The translations under genes were made by a program, and so were the position numbers. Below, one piece after another: positions 11,468 through 21,830 of a DNA stretch of 64,000 nucleotides. The DNA is from Nemopilema nomurai. Lineage: Eukaryota; Cnidaria; Scyphozoa; Rhizostomeae; Rhizostomatidae. The notes beneath the pieces are model-generated. The model worked only from the letters and a program-made list of their open reading frames with translations. It made no database searches and was not told the DNA's origin. The stretch spans positions 1,968,144-2,032,143 of the forward strand of contig ML133432.1 in assembly GCA_003864495.1 (NCBI GenBank). Reading direction: 5' to 3'. Each line of letters begins with the position of its first letter. The first letter of the stretch is position 1.

Positions 11468-13022
11468 CAGGGGCGAAACTGCTGGGAGGTATGGGGGGTG
11501 CTGCACCCCACCAATATTCAAAAAAGCGGATTCTGCCGTGCAAATATTTCGCTGCTAGTATATTTGTCGGGCAAATTTGGAAATTTTGTTTAGGTCGCAT
11601 TTTTATTGCTGTTTTTTCGCTTCAGCTTGATTTTTTGAATTTATGGTCTCCACCCAGTTGGGAAAACAAAACAGAAGCCCTGTATGCGGAAGTTTGATTT
11701 TTTCTTTGCACTAATGTTTATGCGATTAGTTATGAAGAAGACAAAGCTCTTGACATTGGCAATGCAAAAAGAAGAGCTGAATATCTTGGATGCGCTTTTA
11801 TTGGTAAAATAAACTGTTACAATTCTGGAATCGGTGATGGAATGAACGTACGACATTGACAATGAGGTCTGTGCTTGCATTCAGTTTTGCCAAAATACTT
11901 TAAAAACAGACCCAGAAGATGAATACGCTCGAATTCACAGACCACGAAAAATGCCAAGGAGGTATGACGAGAATCAAGACACAGAAGCATCGCTGGCCAT
12001 TAATATATACTATCGAAAGGCTGTTAGAGAGGCTCTTGATTCACTCATACACGAGTACACCGAAAACGTGAAGCAATGTTTAGAAAAAATGTTGCCATTA
12101 GCAAAGCAGCTTCAACCACCGTTTGCAAAGCCCAGTATTGAAGATATGAATGCTGTAGGTCAGCTTGTTCCTCCGTCTCTGTCGATAGATATTGCTTGTT
12201 GCGAAATGGAGTAGGATATATTTGTTAATCACGTGAATAGTCAGAAGGTACCTTATGAAAGTGTACATCAGGTTTGCCAATATGCTTTTGCAAATAAACG
12301 TATATTCCTAATGATGTACAGAATATTTTTTAAGTTACTTTTTACAGCACCGATCAGTGTCGCAAAGGACGCGCGAACTTTTAGCAAGACGAAGATAGTC
12401 AAAGTCTTTTTAAGAAGCACAATGGGTGATGAGCGACTCGACAATTTGTTTATATTGGCGTGCGAGAAAGATCTGACCGATAAAATGGACTTGAATATGG
12501 CATTGAAGGTTTGGAGTGATGAAAAAAACCGAAAGTTAAAAATCAAACTCCGAAAAGAAAATTGATTTTTATTGATTTTGATATGGGATTTTTGTTGAAA
12601 CATTGTAGACTGCGTAGCCGTTTCTGATTTCCAATATTGTTTTGTTTTGTTGTTTTACTGTGATAAAATTGAGACCCTACTTCAATCTCTTTTTTAAATT
12701 GTTCTCTTAACAGCCAGGAGATTTAGAAAGTGACGACTATTTTCTTTTATAGAAAAGGCAGTCCTTACAAATTATTGGTTTTCGAACATGTCAACACCAG
12801 AAAAACAAGAGGCATATTTTTTGACTTTGAAAAACAGCTCGAATCTGAGGGCCTAACTACATAGTGACCCTTTGTCGGGCTCCCCGATGTCTTCAACCCT
12901 TGAGGCGATGTTCCCTAAAGATGATGTTCAGCATGACACCCCCTTTGCAAGCAAGACACGCCCTTTTGTCGGGCATCTAAGCCTCACACCCCCCTAATGA
13001 AAAAAGTGAAGTTTCGCCCCTG
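11468..13022 (+). mobile_element. hAT DNA transposon, 1.55 kb, with transposase remnant
   Basis: Perfect 13-bp terminal inverted repeats: CAGGGGCGAAACT at 11468-11480 and AGTTTCGCCCCTG at 13010-13022. Flanks CAAAATA and CAAATATA are near-identical but not an exact 8-bp duplication. Inside is a plus-strand transposase C-terminal region (11846-12565). The element is shorter than an autonomous hAT (usually 2.5-5 kb), so most of the transposase has been lost. Confidence 0.75.
11846..12565 (+). pseudogene. hAT transposase C-terminal half (ZMYM1/TTF type)
   Basis: One reading frame is open from after TGA at 11843 to the end at 12565, except for a single TAG at 12212-12214. It shows a basic linker (PRKMPRRYDENQD), a helical stretch with YYRKAVREALDSLIHEY, then PPFAKPSIEDMNA and finally the dimerisation block: FKLLFTAPISVAKDARTFSK, KIVKVFLRSTMGDERLDNL, then FILACEKDLTDKMDLNMALK. 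The order P-x-S-x-A-x-D-A-R-T-F-S...L-R-S-T-M-x-x-x-R-L is diagnostic of hAT. The DDE part and zinc-finger N-terminus are missing. One in-frame stop in otherwise conserved sequence suggests fairly recent inactivation. Confidence 0.75.
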
Positions 13023-14019
13023 CAAATATATTTCAAACAGTTTAGAAGTTTGCTTTTCAGAGAGCATTTTATGCCACGACTTCAATACATCATACCTCTA
13101 GATATCCTTGCAATTTTTTTGGGTAATTGCTTTATATTTTATAATTTCTAGCTCCCTGAAATTTGGTAGGTTAAACTATATCATGAGTAATTAAAATATT
13201 GGATAGATATATCTTGCTCTATGAATATCGAAGTATGTGTTAGGCGTCAAGCGTGAAAGCTTCGATCGAAATTGCTTACCGTAATATAATGTCCCTTAAT
13301 CGAAATGGCATTTAAACTGATCAAATGCAGTAATCCCTCGCTTGATATTTCACTTCACGAATAAGAAAAATAAATTCAAACTAACAGGAGTTCCCACTAA
13401 ATTCCTAGCACGAACAGTACTGGATAGATTCCTGTGTGCCAAATTCTAGACAAAATCTGAAACACCGAAATATTAGTAAATTCGATTGGTAACAACTTCA
13501 GTGATAAAATGGCGCCAGTTTCCTCCTTATTTATCTTCTTGTCGAGTCAGTAATTGTTATTCGTTAAAGTTAGATTGTGAAATTATAATTATCGAAATAA
13601 ATTCAAAAATAGGCGTTTCTATTATTTCCCAGGCACCTGAAGGGCGTGACACTAAAATCCGATAGTAATCTAATACCGCCCCATCGTTGCCTCTTAAATC
13701 CGCCCCTGCCTCCAATGCATTTCAGATCTCTCAGGAGTTATAAAAATAGATTTTTAAGCAATACTGAAGATTTCATTCCCGCTGCAATAAATGTACAGAC
13801 ATTTGTGTCTCACACCTGTGAAAAACTGTACTTTTTTATCGCTGAGAAGCTTTTTTTTATGGAATGTGTCTACAGGCCCTTTTTAAACATCTTGCAAAAG
13901 AAGAGTTTTCATTTAATGAATTTCATTTTTTCTCGCTCACTATGTACAGACAAGTAGCTATGAATGCAGAAATCATCATAACTATTTTCGATATTCTTGG
14001 TTGTTGCACTGGCACTAGC
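13023..14019. other. AT-rich stretch without recognised gene
   Basis: Short frames only. An isolated hAT-type end (reverse complement CAGGGGCGGATTTAAG, ending at 13708) occurs without an obvious partner. Confidence 0.35.
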
Positions 14020-14451
14020 ATTGGGCCCCCCTGGCAAGGCCACCCTCAGCAAGGGTCACAAAGGGCCACTTTTCTTGTAGAAAATGTTTTCAAAGTAATT
14101 TAACTTGAGATAGTAATACTATTACAGCGGCGTAAGTACAGTTGATGCGTTTAGAGCAACTCCTAAGAGCCCCAGAGCAGTGTACTGATTAACTACTACT
14201 ACTTCTACTACCCCAAACTACTTCTACTGGTACTGATTTTCACTAATCAGTGCAAATGTGTAGCAGTAGTAATAGTTTTGCAGCATAAGTTAAGGGGACT
14301 CTACCACTTGGCGGGCACCTAGGAGTTGCTCTAACCCAACCATTGTGCGTTGCACCACTGCACTAGCTACTATTATCTTAAATCATATAATTTTGAAATA
14401 ATTCTCTCCAAGAAAAGGGGCCCTTTGTGGCTCTTGCTAAGGCCCTTTGTG
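14020..14451. mobile_element. Foldback element, about 430 bp
   Basis: CCTCAGCAAGGGTCACAAAG followed by GGCCACTTTTCTTG (14044-14078) is the near reverse complement of AAGAAAAGGGGCCCTTTGTG plus GCTCTTGCTAAGG (14409-14441). An inner pair, GAGCAACTCCTAAGAGCCC (14153-14171) and GGGCACCTAGGAGTTGCTC (14313-14331), extends the fold. The centre is rich in TACTACTTCTAC. No coding capacity. Confidence 0.65.
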
Positions 14452-14664
14452 GCCCAGCCCGGTAGCCCGACCGGCCACTCCGCCCCTGGTCCCAGTAACT
14501 TGCCGTCATTCAAAAATGAGCTATTGTCTTCCTCTTTATATAAACAAGACTTGCCTCCTCCAGAGAACGTAAGAGCAAAGCATCCGTGTTTATCAATTGT
14601 TTATTCACTGGTTTAAAATTCAAAATATCACGAAGCTGCAATAAACTAAACCCTCCATACCTGT

Positions 14665-15411
14665 ATGGTGGAATATTCGGTTCAAAAACTTTTTACCCTT
14701 TTCGAGCCCCATTTTCCATTTTCGAGCCCGATTTTCATTTTCGATCCCGATTTTGCTTCTGCTTGCTGTTATGATGGAATATTCGGTTCAAAAACTTTTT
14801 ACCCGTTTTCGGGCCCCATTTTCCATTTTCGGGCCCGATTTTCATTTTCGAGCCCGATTTTGCTTCTGCTTGCTGTTATGATGGAATATTCGTTCAAAAA
14901 CTTTTTACCCGTTTTCGGGCCCCATTTTCCATTTTCGGGCCCGATTTTCATTTTCGATCCCGATTTTGCTTCTGCTTGCTGTTATGATGGAATATTCGGT
15001 TCAAAAACTTTTTACCCGTTTTCGGGCCCCATTTTCCATTTTCGGGCCCGATTTTCATTTTCGAGCCCGATTTTGCTTCTGCTTGCTGTTATGATGGAAT
15101 ATTCGGTTCAAAAACTTTTTACCCGTTTCGAGCCCCATTTTCCATTTTCGAGCCCCATTTTCATTTTCGAGCCCGATTTTGCTTCTGCTTGCTGTTATGA
15201 TGGAATATTCGGTTCAAAAACTTTTTACCCGTTTTCGGGCCCCATTTTCCATTTTCGGGCCCGATTTTCATTTTCGAGCCCGATTTTGCTTCTGCTTGCT
15301 GTTATGATGGAATATTCGGTTCAAAAACTTTTTACCCGTTTTCAGGCCCCATTTTCCATTTTCGGGCCCGATTTTCATTTTCGAGCCCCATTTTGCTTCT
15401 GCTTGCTGTTG
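14665..15411. repeat. Seven tandem 106-107-bp units
   Basis: Units begin with ATGATGGAATATTCG (ATGGTGG in the first) at 14665, 14771, 14878, 14984, 15091, 15197 and 15304. Each has three successive modules of the type ATTTTC-GAGCCC/GGGCCC-GATTTTC, so there is also an internal period of about 18-19 bp, then GCTTCTGCTTGCTGTT. The 305-codon plus-strand frame across the array cycles through three phases of one repeat and is not a gene. Confidence 0.95.
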
Positions 15412-16354
15412 AGCAAAAAACGCGTGCCATTTTCAAAAAGACCGACCTGTCAAAACTGCATGACACTAAGCCGAGATGATAAAGTGCTAACATCTTTTTC
15501 ATGTGTTCTCGAGGCGTGCTATTTCACTTGCTGCGTGCTGTTTTTGTCGGGCCCGTTTTTACTCAACTTCCGGTTTTACTAGTAACTTTATCAACACTCG
15601 CGCGGTGATTTCTGCTCGTTTCGCGCAAAAATAAATCTACCGCGCGGTGATTTCTGCTTGTCTCGTCCACGGTAGATTGCGCAATACATGCTTTGATAAG
15701 AAACCGGATAGGGTGACAGAGACCCCCGGAAATCTATGAAAACAAAACAAGACGACAAAGAGCTCAACTGTCACTTTAGTTTACGCTGGAGTTTAAAGAT
15801 AATTTTGCAGCTTGATGAAGACATCGTAAACGTAAACAATAATTTGTGTTAAGCGTTGGGAGGCTGAACCAGCTTTTAGAATAGGTTATGTATCTCGATA
15901 CAACATCAATTTATCTGGTTTGTTTTTTTTGCTGTGTACATGAAATCTGTGAATGAAATGAAGAAATACTTCATTAAGGGCGAATAGTTTTTGTAAATCT
16001 GAAACATTGGCAACTTAGCGAGGGTGCCCCTCAATACATGTGCCCCAGACATTTGAAATGCTTCCTATGCCTTGGGTAAAATAGAATCTTAATCTCTTTT
16101 ACATTGGGTGAGTGAATAGAAACTAAGTCAAAATTTTAAAGTTTCATTATATTCAGGAGGACCATGTAGAGGACGGTGATTAAAAACTACAGTCTTCATA
16201 TTTAATTTATGATCATTATTAACTAAGAAATTAACTTAGACAGAAATATTCTCTGGCCTCATTTTTAGTTCATTTCATAGAAAAACAAGTAGAGTTTGTC
16301 TCAGTAAGAACAGAGTAAAACGGGTAAAAAGTTTTTGAACCGAATATTCCACCA
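14666..16354. mobile_element. TA-flanked inverted-repeat element, 1.69 kb, with tandem-repeat left end
   Basis: The left terminus TGGTGGAATATTCGGTTC, continuing AAAAACTTTTTACCC, starts at 14666 after a TA. The right terminus (about 16318-16354) is its reverse complement and is followed by TA (16355-16356). A TA target duplication suits the Tc1/mariner group. On the left the terminal sequence heads a 106-107-bp unit repeated seven times (14666-15411); on the right there is a single inverted copy. The interior (15412-16316) contains a short direct repeat (CGCGCGGTGATTTCTGCT, about 15597 and 15640) and no frame I recognise, so the element is non-autonomous. Confidence 0.75.
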
Positions 16355-16356
16355 TA

Positions 16357-16570
16357 AATACTCGCATAGATTGTTTGCTATTCGTGTGTCAAGTGCTTCA
16401 TCGAGTAGTTTCCGCATATTCTATCTCGCCGCCAGTGTTAAAGCTTATTGATGTGCATTGAAAATTATGGAACTTTTAAGGAGCTTTTGGTACTAAAATC
16501 TGATGACTTGAGGTCTACGAATAAGGAACTTTTGGAACTAGGCCTTGTGGTAGGTTCCTTATAAAAAAGC
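16357..16570. other. Spacer before segment A
   Basis: About 215 bp between the TA-flanked element and the point where similarity to segment B begins. No feature seen. Confidence 0.4.
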
Positions 16571-17509
16571 GTGTAATTGCTTCCTCCCACATTTTGCAAG
16601 TTTGAAATATTTTGTTACAGGATCCATACTGATTGTTGACTTCAGTTTAAATCCGTGCATTTCTGCAGAATGTATATGCAATGCAAGCATATCACATACG
16701 CTAATAAGAGACCCTGGTTTGTACGCCTGTATTCCTCATATCCTGAATCACGACTGACTTACCTTTATAGTTATATTCAGTTAACCTACACGGATTTCGT
16801 TACAATCAGGATGAGCTGAATTTTTTAACGCAGGGAATCAAATTGTGTCATTGCATTAAGAGTGGTACCATTCATTTGGTACTTTTAAGAAATCAGATTG
16901 TCATAAAATATATGGTTAACATTTGCTTGTTATTTGATTAACCTTTTTGCTTCCCGTATTATTTTGCTTCTTTCCAAAAAGCTAAAGTTCTCACACGATG
17001 AGTCAATAATTATTAAGAAAAGCAAACCAAACTTTTGAAAAAGAGCATAAATTAAACTGAAGACCCAGCAGCTTGTCTCGGCAAGCAAGGTCTCTGGGGC
17101 GTGGTACAGAAAGGGTGTGGCTAAAGACAAATTTGGCCACCCTCTACTTCAAAACTTGAGTCAGAGGCCCTGTGTATGAAAAATTTCTTCAGTGCTTATT
17201 AGATAGATCTCAAAAGCTGATATATTCCACGACGGTAATTGTTTCTGGTATTGCTAGTTAACACAATATATTGCTAGTTAAGTATTTTGTCGAATATTAT
17301 CCTTGTCCTTCTTCAGCCAACGTTACAAACGACACTCTATTCTCCAATTTAGCCCGATTTGCCAAAGGCTTCATTGACCTGTCTCGTAGTTTAATTAAAA
17401 CATAAGGTGGGGACTTTTGATCACCACTTGAATACTAAGCAGGGTCTATTGCGCGCAGGCCAAGAATCGTAGCGCACGGAGCGTAAAATTTGATGTTGTT
17501 GCCTGCGCT

Positions 17510-18167
17510 CATAGGCGCCGACTACGTGGGGGCTCGGGGGCTCGAGCCCCCCTGGGAATTGCTATGGGGGGCTCAGCCCCCCCTGGGAATTTCGTTTGAA
17601 ATCCACCACTGGTCTGTAAATTCAGCGCAGAACAGCTGAAGGAAGGTACCTGTATATTCTAAGTCTCAAAAATGTGAAATTTATCTAAATAAATCCCTTG
17701 TAAAAAATTTAATCAAAACTTTCTGTCTCCTACGTCATTTGTTGATATTTTAACTTGTCTAATGCGGAAATCGAACGGTGTCTTAATGGTCAAACTGATC
17801 AAAGGCAGGAAACAATAGCCAATAATTTACAAAAAATTGACATCCCTACTTTGGATGAAAACTCGAATTTAAAAGCTCTCACTGAGCATTTGATGGTACC
17901 TGATTTTCAAGATGGATAAATTTGTTGTGAGACGGACAATAACAAAATGGACAGATGGACAATAAAAAAACATGTTTATTCTATCGAAGAAACACTAATC
18001 AAAGAATTAAACTTATGACACTGTAGACCATGATGTTATATCTGCTTTATTTAAATGTTTTATTTTGTTATTATACATACTACATGTGTTGTATTACGTT
18101 ATTAAAGCGACAGGAAATTTCTCTAATTTTGAGCCCCCCCTGGGAGAAGTAAAAGTCGGCGCCTATG
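17510..18167. mobile_element. Non-autonomous hAT-like element, 658 bp, perfect 8-bp TSD
   Basis: Terminal inverted repeats CATAGGCGCCGACT (left) and AGTCGGCGCCTATG (right). The 8-bp word CCTGCGCT flanks it on both sides (17502-17509 and 18168-18175). The corresponding places in segment B (CCTGTGCT at about 43395 and CCTGCGCT at about 44613) are uninterrupted, so the boundaries are confirmed by two empty sites. 8-bp duplications are typical of hAT. The ends are GC-rich (runs of GAGCCCCCC), the interior is AT-rich with no transposase frame. Confidence 0.92.
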
Positions 18168-18485
18168 CCTGCGCTAGTTTCCAAATGCTGTGGAAAGAGG
18201 CATATTACACTGGTAAAACTCCATCATTTCGAACTTATGGTGAGACATTTGCTGACTAAAGGTCGACCACCATTTGCCCAAGCGTAAAGAAGATTTGAAA
18301 GAAAAGAAAACCCCGTGCACACGAGAAAATGGAGACGGGATGACAGCCAGAATCACATTGCAGCTGTAAATCGACGAAGAAATGTTATGCTATTCCCTTT
18401 CATGCGACAGAAACTGTTGGAAATTGAAGAAGTAGAATGTTATCTGTGCTTGAAACTACCTAGAAAAGACACAACTTTGACTTAA

Positions 18486-20792
18486 AGTGCATATGACACG
18501 AAAATTTTTATTTCACCGTCTGACTAAATCGAATACGCTGATTACGAAAATAACCTTAAAATTTCGAAAGACGTGTACTTTCAAGTTATAGTTGTTTCAA
18601 AGTCGATTTTTTGCTTCAAAATCTGTCGTAAGGGATTGGGTCGAGTTGACAGGAAGTGACGTAAAGTAGTTGTGTTGGTGAAAAGTTTAGATTGCTTCCT
18701 AACAAGAAACAGTACGGCGGAATTTTACTTGCGACCATGTAATCGTGTCGGACAGCGAATGTTAGAGCTCGATGGCTTCAGTTTTCGAAGAAAGTGAACA
18801 AGAAGAGCTTATAGGTGCTTCTGGTGGGCTTTTTTACCATACCAGAACGAACAATTCGTTTCGTCTGGGGGAAATTCGGACGCGGAGCCAGGCGAAGCTG
18901 GCACGGCAATCGAAAGAGACCAGGCAGAAGATGAGGATACGGCCTTCCCAACTGCTTGATCGACGGCGAGGAATTATTCCTCTGAATGAATGGTGAGTAG
19001 GATAAATCGTCATTGAGTTTTAAAGTTAGAAATTCCGTATTCGCTTTGCATCGTGGCTGTTTTCAGGTACCATAACCTGATAAAAGTTTTCCAAAAATGG
19101 CCTAGCCTAGGCTGATGAGTTTTGTGGGCAAAGTTAAAATATGACTTGCCAAAACGAAAACGGCTTGGGGTTGGTTTATATTTTGATTGTTATTAATTCT
19201 TAGGTGTGTGTGTGGTAAGTGTCAAACTGGGCTTCTTGTTGGTGCAAGGGAGTACCGATGCTGCCAAGGAAGTCCATGGGAAGCTTGTACTGCGGCGTAT
19301 CGGAAGCTTGTTTTTGAGGGCATCACGGACCGGGTGTACATTGAATCCAAAAATCACGCTCTTTTTGGTCAGGCTCATCAAGTTGAACGAAGTCGCTTAT
19401 CTGGCTTTCTGTTTCTACTTTTGCAGTTGAAGTGGATGCAACATCGGATAAACTTGTCGCCTCAGTAGTCGATGGTCTCTCATCAATGTTTGTTCCTTTT
19501 ATGAGCTGTGGAGGATATTTCGTACTGGTTTTTAACAAATACTTGTGAATCACGTTTACCTAACAATAAACTTTGAAATGTGAAAGCTATAAAATGAAAA
19601 TAATAAAGAGAAATAATTAAATATGTACACATGTTTTGTTTTTGTTAATCAATTTTCTCGCTTGAATTTTGCATCTGTACCCCAAAGAAAGTTTTAATTA
19701 AATATTTTAAACATTACAGGAGATATTGAATTAGTTTGATTATGTATTGCAATTATTTTAGAAAGTTATCAAACTAACTGAAAAATTAACATCAGGGATG
19801 TTTTAATGTACAAAAATGCTGACATTGACATTGGTGAGGCAAGGAGTGCCTAATGTAGTAGATTGTCCAGTTACCAGGAACTTGTAGTATCTGTCAAGGC
19901 CATCAGAAGCAGGAGTCTGGAGCCCCCAATACTATATATGCCTTAAATAGTGTACTGGCGGGGAAGCAATACAATAGGCAGACCCCCCCCAAATAATTTC
20001 GTTCTGACGACACTGCCTGGTTTGTTATGAAATCTCCGACTGCCCTTTATGTGAATGTTCAATTTGGATTTTCCAAATATCGTCCAAAATTTTTCTTGGA
20101 TACACATAAATAGTTTGTAAAAAAACTCTCTACGAAGGGAGTTCACAACGACACTGGTACAGGAATGAAGCACTGCGCATTCACATAAAAAGTATTATGT
20201 GGGTGCCCCCGGTGTTTATGTGGCATCATCGACAACGTACTTCAGGTGTAAAACAATAGGAATTTGATAGGCAGTTATCCAAAACAATATCAAACATATT
20301 ACTCACCATGAGCTTTTGACGCTTGCCAAGCTCTTCGTCTTGTTTTGGTTTGCGGACTGAAGGTACAGCATCTCATCAAAGGAATGTTTTGGTGTTTCTG
20401 GTGTCAAAAACAGGTATCGAGGAGAACGTCAAAACTTGTGCAAAGTTAAACAATGCATCGAGCTTCTGTTGGTGCAGCAGTTTTCAGACATTGCTTGAGT
20501 AATAATAATGCAAAAAACCCCTCTGGGGGAGAACAGTTGTGCCATCACATAGTCAAACCATACAGCAGCTCAGTTCTATTTGAACGATACACAACCACTT
20601 TACGTCACAGAGGTCATGTGACCGCCTGCCCGACCGCGTTTTTCTTATGACACATTTTAGCCAAAGTGGGTGTCAGAAAACCCCGATTTTCGAGAAAAGT
20701 ACGTCGAAAATAAAAAATCGAAGTTCACCATCGTTACCAGCGATGTTTAGTTGATAGTTTAAGCGAATAAAATTTTACGTGTCATATGCACT
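18486..20792. mobile_element. TTAA-site DNA transposon, 2.3 kb, carrying a spliced gene
   Basis: Terminal inverted repeats AGTGCATATGACACG (left, from 18486) and CGTGTCATATGCACT (right, to 20792) extend for about 23 bp with one mismatch. TTAA flanks both sides (18482-18485 and 20793-20796). Segment B at 43711-43714 has a single TTAA at the same place with no insert, which confirms the element. TTAA sites are used by the piggyBac and Kolobok groups. I recognise no DDE transposase; the only recognisable content is a two-exon frame with a cysteine module (18772-19390). Confidence 0.9.
18772..19390 (+). CDS. Two-exon gene with P2X7-ballast-like cysteine domain inside the TTAA element
   Basis: Exon 1 runs from ATG at 18772 to 18992 (TG|GTGAGT donor); exon 2 starts at 19204 after TTAATTCTTAG. 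Joining them rebuilds a Trp codon and gives NEW followed by CVCGKC and, 13 residues later, CC, then ACTAAYRKLVF. This W-C-x-C-G-x-C...C-C pattern with a following helix resembles the zinc-binding cytoplasmic ballast domain at the C-terminus of P2X7 receptors, which is also found on its own in many invertebrate proteins. Exon 1 contributes an acidic start and a basic region (RTRSQAKLARQSKETRQKM). The 3' limit is uncertain: the frame stays open to about 19468, but similarity fades near 19390. There are no membrane segments, so it is not a channel. Confidence 0.5.
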
Positions 20793-20810
20793 TTAAGGGA
20801 ATCGGTAAAG

Positions 20811-21120
20811 GTGAGACTACCTCTTGCTTATTCGATAAAAAAAAGTGTCCGATTCAAAATTATTTTTCAAATGTTTCGAATGTCTGCTTTAAAATTTAAA
20901 GAATTAGCAAAATATGTTGCTCTCCTGGAGCTTGTTAGTGTAGTAGAATTACGGCTTTACCCCGACAAAAATAATATAAAAATGAGATTATTGCATGTGA
21001 GCAGACGCGCATGTACCCCTTTCATCAACTCTGCTCACCCATCGAGAAATGAGTATTGACAATAAAGGCATAGTTCTGAATTGAACCCTTGCGCTTAGCT
21101 ACTGTGGAGCAGAGAAAACA
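20811..21120. other. Conserved stretch present in all three versions
   Basis: An 82-codon plus-strand frame (20811-21059) is conserved at 43729 and 45019 but the nucleotide identity alone explains this. No motif recognised. Confidence 0.3.
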
Positions 21121-21402
21121 TACTCCAATCTCTGCCAAAAGTCTTGAAACACTTGCTCTAATTTACGCATCGCGCAGCGTGCTTAATCACCTCGCCCCTC
21201 AAACAATGTTGTGTAGCGCAAAAGAAAATAACTCTACAAACACAAGTGATGAAATTTACATATAGCTATGGCTTTCACCTAACGATCTAACAATGTTTTA
21301 GGGGGAAGGGGTTGCAACATAAAGGGAAACACAGGAATAGAACGGGGGTTGAAAAATCGCTTAATTTTCAAGGTGTTCCAATAACTTTTGGCAGAGATTG
21401 TA
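21121..21402. mobile_element. Tc1/mariner-like MITE, 282 bp
   Basis: Left end TACTCCAATCTCTGCCAAAA and then GTCTTGAAACAC is mirrored by GTGTTCCAATAACTTTTGGC and AGAGATTGTA at the right. Ends coincide with TA dinucleotides, as expected for a Tc1/mariner target duplication. The same element is in segment B at 44039-44319 and 45317-45597, so it predates the copies. No transposase. Confidence 0.65.
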
Positions 21403-21633
21403 GCTTCTTTCTTGGAGGATCTGCTGTAGACGCCTTTCTTGTGTCAACCAACATTCTTCTGCAGTCACAATGAACCAAGACTGTACCAATAGGGGATTAT
21501 TCAAGAAGCTAAAGAAGAAGTTAACACTGCGTCTATTATGGACGTCTATCATAAATACATTTCGACTTATAATGCTCCAAATTTTATTACATTTAATCAC
21601 ATAGTATCACCAGCACTAATTGATAAAACGTAC

Positions 21634-21830
21634 CTTTGCAAGTCAGAAAAATCTCTTTCTTCACTGATTCGGGTCTGTGTTTTCAGTCCTTTCATCCTTA
21701 CCTTCACCGCTGACTCTTTCTCGAACCCATCGTTACATAAGGCACACATTCCATTTATTGCATAATTATCTGCGCGCCTTTTCAATATTCGCTTGGCCTT
21801 TTCTTTATTCCACCTTTTAATTGAACTCAC
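21634..21830 (-). CDS. Minus-strand exon with CxxC motif and consensus splice donor
   Basis: Reading from 21830 down, the frame gives SIKRWNKEKAKRILKRRAD, then CALCNDGF and a KGLKTQTRISEERDF segment, and ends at AAAG|GTACGT (donor at 21633). CALC-(x)n-KGLKT is reminiscent of the N-terminal part of a recurrent uncharacterised, transposon-associated cnidarian family. The start is open: nominal GTG at 21830 or an ATG just before the CALC motif. The copy at 45828-46024 keeps frame, cysteines and donor with only conservative changes. Downstream exons were not identified. Confidence 0.4.

Larger units (their letters stand above)
11331..14488. mobile_element. Outer hAT-like element (ends only)
   Basis: The left end CAGGGGCGGACTGGC (11331-11345) and the reverse complement of the right end (14474-14488), CAGGGGCGGAGTGGC, match at 14 of 15 positions. 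CAGGGGCGGA is typical of hAT termini. Flanks GTCTCCAG and GTCCCAGT are similar with one base deleted, so an 8-bp target duplication is possible but decayed. The interval contains a second hAT (11468-13022) and a foldback (about 14020-14451), so it would be a nest. The pairing of these two ends is inference. Confidence 0.45.

Noticed and set aside
14665..15582. 305-codon plus-strand frame as a protein
   Set aside because: It is the 107-bp repeat read in three successive phases; no stop happens to occur in the unit.
19323..19553. Minus-strand 76-codon frame with a Ser/Thr-rich segment inside the TTAA element
   Set aside because: Antisense to the better supported spliced exon 2; no motif.
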